Assembly: GCA_014338405.1 (NCBI GenBank)
Contig: JTDE01000132.1
Span: 245,444 to 309,443, forward strand
Source of the DNA: Paragonimus skrjabini miyazakii
Lineage: Eukaryota; Platyhelminthes; Trematoda; Plagiorchiida; Troglotrematidae
Direction of reading: 5' to 3'
DNA length: 64,000 nucleotides
The notes under the pieces were generated by a model, which saw only the letters and a list, made by a program, of their open reading frames with translations, did not search any database and had not been told where the DNA came from. Shown here in pieces: positions 14,840 through 27,629 of this stretch. Position 1 is the stretch's first letter. Each line of letters opens with the position of its first letter. A program made the translations under genes and the position numbers.

Positions 14840-17800
14840 CTGCATAAGCAAAGTCTTCTGAGTGTACAGAGTTAAAACCGAAAATTTTTTTTGCTTGGCA
14901 CCAAACAACACTGCTTCCTAATGAAATGAACGTTTGGGGACATCTAACCAGATCCATGAGAAATAAAAAGTAATCGCTGATATTAGTGATGCATGTTGGA
15001 TATGTGCTTGATAACGTGTACTCGCTGTAAATTTTTCTCCATCCACGCTCCGCTCTGTCACAGTGATCTACAATAACTGTTTGGCGAAATTAATATACCA
15101 GTGGTACTTTCACCCATAAAGGTGGATTTTATTTTGTCACAAGCTCAAAATATTCAGCATGCTGTAAATGGAAATTTGAGTATTGACGCTTTACCTAATT
15201 TAAGTTACATTTATTCGGGGACTAGCCTAATAAATAAGGTTCCCATATTCATTCTGTTGTAAAACAAGAGACTGATCTGAATAGTGATTTTCGACAGATT
15301 TGCTCAACTCATCATTCGTACACTGTATAGCCGAATACATGAGCACATAGTGTTTACTCAGTAAGTCCAGGCGTCATTCTTATTCACAGTATTCCTGTAA
15401 AGACTAGTTTTAAAATGCAACCAAGCTACATTCTACAATTCGTTATAATTCAGTCCCACTGGACCATCCTGTATGGATGAGGCAGTAAACATACTAACGG
15501 AAAGTCGCAATCGTCTTGGCTAATCCATATACTAGTATAACTGTGTACACCAGAAATATCTAGTGTTATAAAGTGAGTATTCGAACGTTAGTTGCTGTGC
15601 TGTTTTCAAATACACGGAAATCTTTATGAACAACAATCCCATACATTTAGCCATACTATATATCCTCTAGGCGTATTTTTCCAGATAAATAAAACATACG
15701 TAAAGAATTGACTATTTATTTTTCTAATGAATAGTTTGGGAGATATATAAATCTAGATAATGTACGTTTTTTATTAATGTTGTAGGAAGAGTGCAAACGA
15801 TAAAAAAATAATGTGACCAAAGTAAGCAAAACAACACCACAAAAATAAATGAGTACGCTCTTGTTGATCAAATTCTGGTGATAAACTGTGAGGAACCCTG
15901 TCGGCTAAGTGAACATCTGTGACTCTGTACAGAATATGCACTGAGCGTTTGAAAGGAATTTTACTGCTCATATGTGCATTTGTATTTTGTAAACATGTAG
16001 CAAGAAAACGCTCTTGTTTACGAACCTACGATTTCAACGAATACCACTTGAACTGTAATCATTATAACTTCTTTCATTTTAATTTCTCAACGCATATCGT
16101 AACATGATTATTGTTCAATGGTTACCATAGTGAAACCCTTGGTTTAATCAAATCTGACGGTACACATTCAAAAATTAATCGTTAATAAACTTACAATTAA
16201 TGCGGTAATATAATGAGTGTAAACGCTAAGGAACACATGAAGAAATTGCACACGAACACTATGCGCTTCAAGTCCTTTGCTGGAAGTTTAGTTTGCATGA
16301 TTTACAACAGCACGATTACTGCGTCCTTGTATGAGAAAATTCATGGGGAAGCACACGATCGGTTTGCGGTCGTTGCCCTTAGTTTTCATACGGAGATTCG
16401 TCCTTACATGAAATATCGAAGTAAGACGCTCACGTTTAAAAATGCTGCACATGGTGCAGCATGGAAACACCGGCACTTATACAGTTAGTACAGAATAACC
16501 ATCAATACAGAGGTGCTTTCTACAGTTTAGTGTTGAAAACGATATATCCGGTCCAAATTAAACTTCTTTCATCTCTTCCACTTGGACTAAATATAGACCA
16601 ATTAGCACCAAATGTAAAACTTGATTGTTCTTTATTCCTGCACAAATTCACTTAGACAATCTTAACTTCAAAATCTTTACATCGTATATAAAACCATTAG
16701 GAACAGTGGTCATAAACGAAACATTTGTTTGAAAACAGCAATTCAATTATTTTAGTAGACAGACCACAGGATAATTTACTGGCTCATCCTAACAACACAT
16801 CATTATACACAGTACGAAGCAACAGTTTTCTTTTAGCGTACACTTTAAATCTTGAGAATGCAATCGTTATCAAAGAGCTTGCGAAATAGCAATACTTCTT
16901 CCAATCTGTCACCGTTTTTCTCAGATTTACAAAACAACCGATCCGTTTTATTTTTCACAATTCTGGATATGTTAGCAGTAACAAGTAATTTATTCTGGCG
17001 TATTTTTTATCAAGAAAGTTGCGCACAAGTTTGTTGGTTGGTAAAATTAATTCACTGTAAATCTCAGCACTAAAAATTACAAATCATTTGAAGTGCATTT
17101 TTCGATTATGCGTCACAATTTTATAAACCATTAGCAACTCGGAGTCACCATATATCAGGTTTATTTCAACACTGGAATTTTGTTGTAAGTTTCGTATTTC
17201 AATTTAAATCGGTTCGGCAAATCCCTATGAACATATGAGACATATAGGATTTTCTCGTCAGCCAACTTAAATTTGAAACCAAAGTAGTCAGTCTTATAAG
17301 TCATTCCGTCCACCGTCCAATTTAATAAAAGAACACCAGACCACATTTCAATACTCCCAATTTGGTTTTCGTGTAACATTGAAGTTAATAAATTGATCGG
17401 TTGACTTCTAAAAAATGCAGCGGTTATTTCCACAACAAAGTACATATAATTCGCCAGAAATAAACGAAACCCCCGGATATTGCACGTGTTTCAGCGGTAC
17501 ACACGTGAAACGATAAATACCATATAGAGTTTGCATTCTCGATCTATATAACAATTAGCCAGGTAGCCTGAGGCAAATTGGGCGTTTCCTTCGCAGGTTT
17601 TGAATTACCTGTACCGTTCTGCACAATCCTGTTAGTTCGGGAAACATTTCGAAAACCAACTCTCGCATCAGATATCCAGTGCTCTGACACCCTTTCTGTT
17701 GGGAACTCAGTTCAAATTAAAATTTTCAACCAGTAGACCGTAAGATACCGGTTTAGAAACGTAATAGCAAACTACCACTTGAATAATTTCCTTATTTCGT

Positions 17801-20800
17801 TACCGAACATTATTCTCAATTGAAACCAACCATAGATTTTGATAGACCAAAACCGAAAGAGCATACTGTAACGTTTGACAGTTCTGTTGTCTTCCGGAAA
17901 AATAAATAAATCTTTTGTGATCCACTTCCACTTCTTTGAATCTACAACGGTCAGTAACATAATTCTTCTTTAAAAAGTCTTCTGGTGTCATGCATTTCTG
18001 TCAACGAAACTGGGAAGTCCGGGTGAAGAATGTGTTTGACCGAACGTTCGTAGTCAGCGAAACTGCAATGCACAAAAACGCAAATTTACTAAGCGGTTTT
18101 GAATAAACCAGTTTGCTGACAAACGTAAATTGTTAGTCTGCTTGAACAGCATCAGTGATGATAACTTCCATTACAAGCAAGTACCTCAATGTAAACATTT
18201 TTCGAAACATACCGCTTCCGTTTTTGAGTGAAGAATAATTAGACATCTGAAATAAATGGAAAGGTTTTAAATCGATAGGTAACTCACAAAAAAGCAGCTC
18301 TTAAGTATTCCACTTTGAAAGTGAAATTACTTAATTATACATTCGGTGTTACGTTAGATGCACAGGTAGAAAAAAGATATTCTTGTCAGTAGATGGCAGT
18401 ATCAGTGCTTGTCTATTTGGTCTATCAAACTGATCGAAACAAATGAACGGATGTGTACAAATGTATTGAGAAGTGGCTTACTCTACGTCATTCAGTGTTC
18501 TACCCGTTCACTTAATAGTTCCAACGTCAGAACTACAAAATAAGAACAGGAAACATCCACGTTGTGTTGAATTCCATGCAATGGCCATCACCAGTCCGGA
18601 TCGTAATGCAGTCAGCGACCACACCAGACCATTCTAAGGTAAAATCAATTGACATAATTTTATTGAGTTCTTTTTTAAACAAAACAAATGGCCCGTGATA
18701 AGAAAGTTTTGCGAACATACAGGCTATTATTCCGTTGTACGATAGCAATCACAATCGGGGACGCTTCCACTATAACGACTTCTGACCTATATTTCGGCTG
18801 ACCGTAGTGCGGTAAATCATGTCATCCTCAAGGCTCCCTTGTAACTTTCACAGTAGTGAATAAATTGAACCAAGTATTCTACACAATACTTTCGTTTAAC
18901 TGATGTCTCCCAGGTTCATTCTTGGAAATCTTACAAACGTTCACGAACTGATGTCAATTATTTTGGTCTTGATGCAATCCAGTGTGTACGAAGATGACTC
19001 TCATACCAGGTTATAGCACAAAATAGGAAAACCAATACTTATTTCCAAAAGTACCGTTAGGAAATTTAAAAAAAAATATTTCGCGGTTAAGGACTCAAAC
19101 ATGACTGAATATTTCTAACACTTAGATTGTTAGAGACACACTGAATACTTCAGAAGAGAAAAGGTTTAACCCTGGTAATAAAAAATTACAATATTGATAC
19201 AGTCAAACCGGAAACCAAAAAAATCTGTATCAAAAGTAAGGTTAGTTCACTGTGAAATTGAACATAAAGCGTAAAAAGACAGCGAAGAGAATTGAAAGCC
19301 ACAGTAAATCGAGTGGCATTACGTCGCACACACTGACTCGATTTCCTAGGCTACCCTAGTGAAATAATTTCAGCAGTGGGAAAGAGTTAGTTAATGATCC
19401 TCTGATTTGGTTTTTAGTGTCATAAATATATATCATAACTCAAGCAGTGTCACAAGCAGTATACTGTGGAACCGATGATTTTGTTGGCGCAAACTATTGT
19501 ATAACCTGACAAAGGAAGCTGAATTATTGCTGGTAAAATAGTATATTATCAGAACGGTATAAAGCGGGTAGTAAGTTTATGGCAGAGTAGGAATCGGGTT
19601 GTTTATGGAAAATTCATGTTCAATATTTAGCTAACATTGGGTGAATTGATCCTCACTCCATGTCCCGTTTACTGATCGTAACAGCCTGGTTCGCAACGGA
19701 TACCACTGACTCAGGACCAGAATAACCGCGGTTCCTGAACAATTCACTAACGGTTACAATATACTAAATATTGGAAACCCTGGCGGCTTCATAGTCTTCC
19801 TCTTGTAGTTTTGCAAGCTTAACAGATCCGACGAGATGCATCAATGCTAGCTAGAAAGTACTGAATTATAGCTCATTTTAAATTGACTGCGTGGAAGTAC
19901 CACAGTTGATCGTTCCTGTTTCATCAGCTGATACATGTGCTGATTTCGAGTTTGTTTTGAAAAATGTCGTCATGGGCACTGGTCAGTTTAGTCAATTAAA
20001 AATAGCAAATTAAATTGTTGGTTCCCCCGAACTGGTACCACAATGTGATGTGGCGATAATACATAGGAAAACAATAACAAACCCAATTTTCCCCATGCAA
20101 CAGACATTCACAGTACAATTACAATTCGCGTCGACACAGAAATGGACACTAACACATAGGCGGGAGGGCATAAAGCATACACATATAGAGTGTAAATGAT
20201 ACCGACTTATATGTGTAGAACAAATTTCCTAAACCATATCCACTTGTTTGTGCTTAATACACTTGAAACTCCCGTGCTAGAGGTTACTCAGCCAGGCAGC
20301 AACATAACAGAAGTAGGCAAGCCAGGTTGTCGTCTACATTACAACAGTAGGCAAAGGCAACCACACCAAAGGGACCAGTGAAGACTTATCAACATGTGGT
20401 TGATACACTCAGTTTGTTGATTGTTCACCTTAGTGGACAGCAGGCAGTCGATTATGAACACTGGTTCAATTAAACAAAAGTATAACGTTCTAGTACATGC
20501 GCGCTGCTCCGACCTGGGCAGATATTTGTCCAGCCCACTCTTACTGTTTGTGAACGGCGTTGTTAAGGCGAAACACGGTAAACCAAGTTTTCGGGTGATT
20601 CATTTTGCGTACGAACATAACTTGTTGATGATTCCAACAAACCCGATTTTCGTTATGATGATCTGTACATCGGAATACTGTCAATTTTGTTTGTGCGATG
20701 TAGTACTGAGATCAAATATCAGTGTTCAAAGTAAACTAAACCGGTTAGTCAAAAACTGACTTCACTCTGAATAGGGCGTTAACGGAGAGTGATAATGACA

Positions 20801-23800
20801 AACATCGACTGTTATTGTATACATACAAATTGATACCATGATTGCTTCCGGTTAGAAAGTGGGGTCCAGGATTAGTCGTTTTCATTGCAAACTTAATCAG
20901 AAATCTATAAAATTGTCAGAGCGAATGATAGTAGCTTTATTGAGTTTCTGACAAAGGTTTCTAGTGGTGTTAGTACCTGTGGCGCAACATTTGGATAAAA
21001 CATATCAGAATGGTATCGATTTTCCATCCGAACGTTTTTTGCGCCTTGAAAGAGAGTAAAGGTCATGATGGGGTTATTGGCAGAATCTCCTGATGTCCAC
21101 CACCAAGGAATTGCTCTATATCTCTGCAATGACAATAGATCTGGGTGTTTGCAATGCGTCAGCAATACTAAACGTGAGCAGGTAAACTGGGATTTGATAA
21201 CAATGTTTAATTACATGTGTGCTCTAGCTGAACTTTGTTAAGTAGTCATTATCCTCTGTCTAACCCGCAGTTTGACACCGAAATGTTTCTGGGTGGAATA
21301 AAATGAGACCCACACATGTCTTGTGCGTAAAAATCTAATGGTGATACTTCATCCTCTGAAACAAAATTCCAAAGTTTCGAGAAAACAAAGGAGTACCGAC
21401 AATTCACAGGATATGCTGAATGCCAGTGGTGGAGTTCAGAGTGTTGTAACATTGGCTGAGACGGTACCAGATAAGCGCTTCTCGGGTGTGTCCTAAGGGA
21501 TATGAAGCTTCATTAGCAGAAGGCATCAAGAACTGATAGGTTTTGTATGATTGCAGTCAGGTTTATAATATACCTGGAAGTTCCTCAGTTTGGCTGTTGA
21601 CTTCTGAATATCACTGCACTCGTTCATCTCAAACCTTCCTCCATCGTTTTGATTCGGTGATTTTTCGTTCTGAGTGACCGTCGGTTCCAATAACATACAG
21701 CTGTTTTGTAATAGACAGTCACAGCTTAAAACTTCAGAGTGAACGTCCCAGCTGACCCCAAGCAGGTTCCGATCGATTAAAGGCAACCGACTCTGAGATG
21801 GTCCATTCCAGTCCACAATCCCTGATTCGATTCGATCGATTTGATCACTGATTTGCTTTGGTTTATCAAAAGTTGCTGCCCATCAGAGAAACGTTTTGGT
21901 TAAGGTAAATACATCGCAACTTGGTGAGCGGTTGTAAAATAAAGGTCCGTTGTGGTGCAACAACCAGCTGTCAGTCAATCAGTCGCTGAATATAGAGTTT
22001 GCGTCAAAATGACTGCTTTCATAAAACATTTTCGTGTTTGAAGCAAATTAGGGTTTATTGAAAACTGTCTAGACCGGTCTATAGTCCGATCACAATGACG
22101 ATCATCCCCTAATTATCAAGTAATTCTCATAAGCCTTTAGGTGACTGTTCCATGGGATATCAGGTCGATTCAACGAACTTTTATTGTCCACTAAGAAATT
22201 ATGCTTCCTGCGTTGATAGTCCACATACACAAATTTGATACAAGTAGTGTTGGAACGCGTTTGATGGTGTCGTATTATGTTGACTACTAACTGTCAGCGA
22301 GGCGGTAATAGTAAATGTTTGTGCTCCTCGTTTGTTTGTTTTAGTTACATCAGGTCCACAACATCACCACTATCCATTAGTAAAACATAGTTCGCCACAA
22401 TGAACTTACCAAGAGTTTAAGGGGACACATTTTTGCTTTCTAGTTAGTTTACTTTCTAAAAGACAAACTACATACAAATATTTTTCCAAAGTTACCAAAT
22501 GAGTATATCTATCAACACACACTCGTGTAATGAAACTGGTGTTACTGGGCCAAAATTATATTTGGTGATTTTGTTGGAGTTGTAGAACTGTTGACCTCAA
22601 CAAGAGATTTCCTCGGTTTTCATTCAATTTACAAACAACAGCAATGTCTAAGGTCTAGTTGAATCTCAATTACTTTCGGTCAAGATGTTCAGAGCGATTT
22701 TCAATGGGGGTGAGTTATTGCAACTTTTGTTTTCAATGTTGGTCATTGACGTGGAGTAGGTTGACTGATACCCTGAGGCTATGAGTTGAACGTTCGAACA
22801 ACTATAATACGGATAAATACTTTGAAATCTCACAATACTATTTTTGTATTCCGAATTTGCCTTTGGCTGTCAGAAAGTTTTATATACAACTTGTAGGTGA
22901 ACATAATCAATCAGAGAGTGAGTATTGAGCTTATATCTGATGGAAAGTGATGTTAAATACTGAAACTAATGCAGTCTGAGAAGTGTATTTTCTTCCTTAA
23001 CCAGTTGTCTGAAAGTGATTGAAACTAAATTTTATCTTCGAAATGAAGCTATAAATCGCATTTGCATTTTGTTTGGAAGTGTTCAATTTTACTAACATAA
23101 ATGCACCAAGGTTACAGTAACTCAAGTACCGAGATTAGTAAATTACGGAAAAGAATAAGCAAAATTATCAGAACTGACTATTTGTATTACACATAAATAT
23201 TCTACATATACAAGTGTTCCAAACAAAGTGATATGTTCGTAGAATCTGTTGATTTCAGTTTTATATTTATTCTACTTATCATCAGGGAGCTATACAAACA
23301 AGGTTGACACCAAGCCCGTCTTTACGAAACAAGACTATGAATTAAATAACCAAGAATTTCAAATTTTCAGATGTAGGCTTTTTTACAGAATTTTGTACAA
23401 CTTAACTTGCGGTTAGCTTGTACAATTTATCATCTGTTATTTCACTTGTTTGCCTGTACATAGCTAAGTTGGTGCTTCACTTATCTGTGTATCTAGCAAC
23501 TTCTTTGGACTAAAAAGTGCATGCAAATTTCTTCTTCTAAGTAAGTTTCCTCATTGTAAAAAATTTTATTATGTATTCCATCCGAAGCACAGAAATAAAA
23601 ATGCGTGAAATAAAAATGAAACCATTGCCCAAAAACTAACATGAAAGACAATAACAAATGCCAAAACACACAAAACAACGAAAAACCAACGTGGTTACGT
23701 TGTCAGAACAAACCGTTTTATACCTTTAGATAATTTTATAGTTCACTTATTCAGTTTTCGGCGGATTTTCATTTTCCCTAATCAGAATTAGCGCACTGCA

Positions 23801-25850
23801 CCGACGAGTTATTTTTACATAATAGCAGTTTCGAATTTTCCACATGTGGTTGTTTACAAATGTGTGATGTCAAATATGGGCGTAACTACCCTTAACATAA
23901 ACTGTTAAAGAACACTTCGAGAAAGGTGTTTAACAATCAGTGCACACATGATATCCTGGTTATTTTAATAGGCTTTAACGTTATTGAATTCAATCCAAAA
24001 TTGAAGCTGATGCATGAGGGATAACTGACTGATTCCCCATCCGTTTCAGCACAGATATTATTGGATAGTATGATAAGGGTATCTACAAAGGGAGATTCTG
24101 GGAAGGATAGATAGCGGATGCACTTTGCAAGTGTGTATTGTGCAAAACTGGATTACATTTAAAAGATAAACTGTTGCTAAACTTAAACCAGGTGACAAGC
24201 ATACATCAATTAAACCGATCTTACCTGATATCTGATCGAAAAGACAGCCGTCAATTTTAATGCAGAATGCGGAAAAACCATCTTACTGATTATGGCTGTT
24301 TTCTTGTGAATCAAATTTCTAATCGATTATTGCCTGCGATATAAAATAGAGGCCCAACAGCTTCTAAGATCTTGAAATTGTGAAAGTATGTTTATGGTTA
24401 CCCGTCGAAACAACATCTGTCCTTTTTATCACTGACAGATTTTCGCTCACTCTCATCAATCACGTAAATAACTGGTAAACTGAAGTTTAGACATTATTGG
24501 AATGTCATGCCAAAAATTAAATGTAATGAATTAAACGAATGTGAACATGGAAATGCCCTGTTCCTCTATTTGGGTTGACGGACAACTTTTAACTTCAACC
24601 GTAAACAACTCCCCCTTACAAATTGGTCCAGGGGACAAAGTTCGTAGTATCACGTGCGTATTCTTTAAACTAAAGGAAAAAGGATTTTTTTATTTGGAGG
24701 GCTGAAACTATGTATAATTCTTAAAACTCTCTTTCTTTTATGATAACCACGTTTGACTCAAAGCAGAATAATTAAACCAAGATAGATTACTGAAGTTTCC
24801 TTTCACGGTTCCACAGCAAATAAGTGGCATAGACATACTATGTCCAAATGACGACTTCAGACTGCTCCATATTGAAGGAACTTGTATAACAGTGATTAAT
24901 AATGGACAATATGCGTAATATTCAGTGATATATACATCAGACTATTGAGAATACTTGTGTGGTAGATGGTTTATTACCAGCATGTACATTCACTCCAGAA
25001 AGCTGGTTGAAGAACATTGAGTTTATGCAAGAAACTGCTTCTAAATATTCGTCGTTTGTTGGGTCCCGTAGCAGAGTGCTGTCCTTTGTGTACACGTATA
25101 TCTTAGGAAGTTGGAAACATAAAATTGGCAGATCGATAAGGCAATTTTATTTCGGTGTCTCCCTTAGTTTGTAAAACACAACCGTGTGGTGGATGAGCAG
25201 AACAAATGGTTAGAACTCCAAAAAGCGACATAAAAACATAGCAGTCTGCACAGGTTAAAATGTGACACGGATGTAATGGTGCAAGTATCCAGAAGTATCT
25301 TAAGTGCTGCCTTTTTGGTCGTACGAAAAAACTAGTCGAAGTAGCTCTGGCCATACAACATGGCGCAAACTGCGATGGGTTGGAAGGTCTAACAGCTGAT
25401 CTTTACATAAATCCACCACGGAGTGTAAAACTATCATCTTGCCAGGTCAGGGGCCATGGTCTGTTACAGGTTTACTACTGAAGGTTTCGTCTCTCTTAGC
25501 CAATCATAGTAATGAGTGAATCTATTTAGTATATTCTAGACCATGAACTGCATATTATGAACTGCCCTCAAAACGACGAAAAGTTCTCTATGGAAAATAG
25601 CATTCCGTAAGAAAGTAATATAATTCTTACAAAGTAATTGAATAATTTTGGTTTCAACGAACAGAACTGTTTCCGATAGATTCTCAACTTAGACTGGTAC
25701 AATTATACATCAACTCAGGTAACAGTAAGGAAAGTTATTGATCAAATTAGTACGTAGATTAAGCGATTGCGTAAAACGCAAACGCGACATTGCTGTGGTT
25801 ATAATCACAAGGGCGGGAGGTTTTAGAAAGTAAGTATTCATTGGGGTGAG
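14840..25850. other. No recognisable gene
   Basis: About 11 kb contains only short frames on both strands. Two minus-strand frames at 17,161-17,445 and 17,772-17,991 look protein-like in composition (for example FKFKLADEKILYVSYVHRD), but I do not recognise them and see no splice context that would make them exons. A plus-strand frame at 20,421-20,759 is likewise unassigned. The strings around 19,975-19,995 and 6,852-6,872 share a CATGGGCA-TGGTCAGTTT core, perhaps two fragments of one dispersed repeat. Confidence 0.45.
17161..17445 (-). other. Unassigned reading frame, 94 codons
   Basis: A minus-strand ATG frame contains WSGVLLLNWTVDGMTYKTDY and a lysine/tyrosine-rich C-terminal part. The composition is less biased than most frames nearby, but I know no family with this sequence. 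It could be a coding exon, an old transposon fragment or chance. No polyadenylation or splice evidence supports a gene. Confidence 0.15.
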
Positions 25851-25859
25851 TTGGGGGGT

Positions 25860-26440
25860 TGACTGCATGTGTTTGGCCAAGATAATTCCAGGGTGTGAAC
25901 GAACTGTTTTTGAACACACAAATCGCATTGCAACCGCCTCGGTTATAGACAGGATGCGCCACTTGATCTTTCATGACGCGGCGGCCGGGGCACAGTAGAC
26001 GATGCGTAACGCCTTATCCGAATCTGTGTATCGGTCACAGTCAATCAGGTGGGCTAGAATGGATGAGTTAATGTTCTTCGTTATTCCGGAACGAGGCCAC
26101 GTCGGGTGGTGTTCACGAATTCTCTCCGAAGAACTCCTAGTGATGCCACCAAGACATGCTGAACCGCAGGAACAGGCAGATGAATACATCAAAAATGGGG
26201 CAGCACTGTTAGGCTAATTATCTTTCAGATTACGTGGCACCGTCTGTTATGAGTGGAGCGTTACGATGAGACTTGCAACATACTAGGTATTACGGATCGC
26301 GTTCTTTAGTTGGCGTGTTATCAGCTCAGCTGCCGTGTATCCTTTGAACGGCAAAGTTACATGGATCTTTTTCTTATCAGCTGTGTACACTGTGACTTGC
26401 ATAGGTCTCCTTTGCATGTTTCTGGTGATAGATTTCTAAG
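25860..26440 (-). pseudogene. PLE-B connector and GIY-YIG endonuclease (broken)
   Basis: On the minus strand the connector ADKKKIHVTLPFKGYTAAEL runs through in-frame stops to an NLKDN motif. The endonuclease then starts with SACSCGSACLGGITR, where the usual Y-I-G has become C-L-G, followed by ERIREHHPTWPRSGITKNIN. ILAHLIDCD corresponds to the conserved H-L-x-x-C/T-x-H segment. SITEAVAM at the end matches the E-A-x-A-I motif of PLE nucleases. Nuclease function is lost through the altered first motif and the stops. Confidence 0.8.
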
Positions 26441-26476
26441 GATGGGCATTACCAGAAAGGATATCCTGTAGCATGC

Positions 26477-27487
26477 TTAACTCCATTTCTGTCGTATCTT
26501 CCGTGCAGATTCTCTTTGTTCTAAAATGTTCGCCTGTATCAAGCCTAGCCGTGAACCATTAGCTACGCCATCAATCTGGCTATAAAAATCACCATTGAAT
26601 TGGAATTGAATGTTACTAGTACAGAATATTAGTAACTCCCTCCGTTCACGCCCAGGTAGGCCGGAGTTAATCCAGTGACTTTTGATATAATCACACAAGA
26701 ATTGTATTGTTTCGACCAAGGGTACACACGTAAATAGAAACAAGACATCCAAGGATAACATTTTCTTTCCTGATACGCTGAGTTCCGAAGTAGAATCCGC
26801 GAATTCAAATATGTCTCTCAAAATGTATTCAGTAGCTTTTCTCTTGACCGGCCTTAGGATCTCCACAAGCCATTGCTCAATAGCATGATGGGGCGAAATA
26901 CACATGTCGAGTATCGGTGTAAGCGGTACTCCGTCTTTGTGTATCTTTGACAGTCCGTACAGTCGGGGGATGCGGGTTTCTGTTGGGTGGATGTGCTCAA
27001 GTACACCTGCACTAATGGCATCAGCTTGCTCCAACCGTCGTAGTATCCTCGAGAACCCGTTCTCGATTGCCATTGTCTTATCTTTTACGGATTTCTCTTT
27101 CTGAAATTTCGTTTTATCATGCAATATGCTCATCATTTTCGAAATGTTAACACTCCTATTCAGCAGAACAATTCCGGCTCCCTTATTTGGCCTTGATATC
27201 GTAATCGACTGATCGTTTTTCAATGCACTTAGCACCTCTAAATCGGACTTCGTGAGTAATCCATAAGTTGAAGTTCTACGACCCAAGTATTTGTAGCAGG
27301 CCTTAACGAGAATGGATTTGAAACGTTCAGAATTCAATTTGGGAGCCGAACATAACTCCTGTAATTGATGGTTAAAATTTTCAAACTGAACCTCCAGTTC
27401 AAGTTGCATACGTTTACTACCGGGATAACAGAATTTTAAAACGAGTGACAAGATATCAGTCAGCGTTTTCCCAACGTCAGAGAGCAA
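26477..27487 (-). pseudogene. PLE-B reverse transcriptase (partial, dead)
   Basis: This is the longest RT frame in the window (336 codons). Landmarks are LSLVLKFC near residues 13-20 and the finger motif SRPNKGAGIVLLNR at 98-111. TRIPRLYGLSKIHKDGVPL follows at 171-189. Motif A, LSLDVLFLFTCVPL, spans 244-257 with the catalytic aspartate D247 kept. QFQFNGDFYSQIDGVANGSR at 294-313 covers motif B, where the usual A-M-G-S-P has become A-N-G-S-R. The frame ends in out-of-frame sequence after the deletion junction. With motif C absent and motif B altered, no polymerase activity is possible. The frame's length suggests a younger copy than PLE-A or PLE-C. Confidence 0.85.
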
Positions 27488-27629
27488 AAATTACAAACAT
27501 TCTACTCTGGTTGTTCAGGGAGTTGCATCCGCGGCTTCTTAGGACTGACTCTCAGGAGTAGATTTATCCGCCTTCTCTCGGTTGACCTATCTACGATCTT
27601 TTGCACAGTTTCGTGAGTCTCTTAATAGT

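Larger units (their letters stand above)
25860..27620 (-). mobile_element. PLE-B: Penelope-like retroelement, internally deleted
   Basis: This is a minus-strand PLE with domains in the family order: N-terminal extension, RT, connector, GIY-YIG endonuclease. The N-terminal part begins near 27,620 with a frame reading RRRINLLLRVSPKKPRMQLP, then a stop and a shift lead into the 336-codon RT frame. After RT motif B the sequence jumps at about 26,515-26,530 straight to RICTEDTTEMELSMLQDIL, the start of the connector. The RT motif C (YxDD), thumb and VYRKPT-like region are therefore missing. The connector continues with KKKIHVTLPFKGYTAAELI and, after stops, the endonuclease. PLEs of this kind move by target-primed reverse transcription from ends made by their own nuclease; this copy cannot. 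Ends and target duplications were not found. Confidence 0.88.

Noticed and set aside
24435..24465. TTGATGAGAGTGAGCGAAAA on the minus strand, hammerhead-like
   Set aside because: The invariant C3 is T, stem II does not pair and no stem I partner is visible.
26904..27104. Plus-strand frame of 66 codons
   Set aside because: It is the antisense shadow of the PLE-B RT frame.
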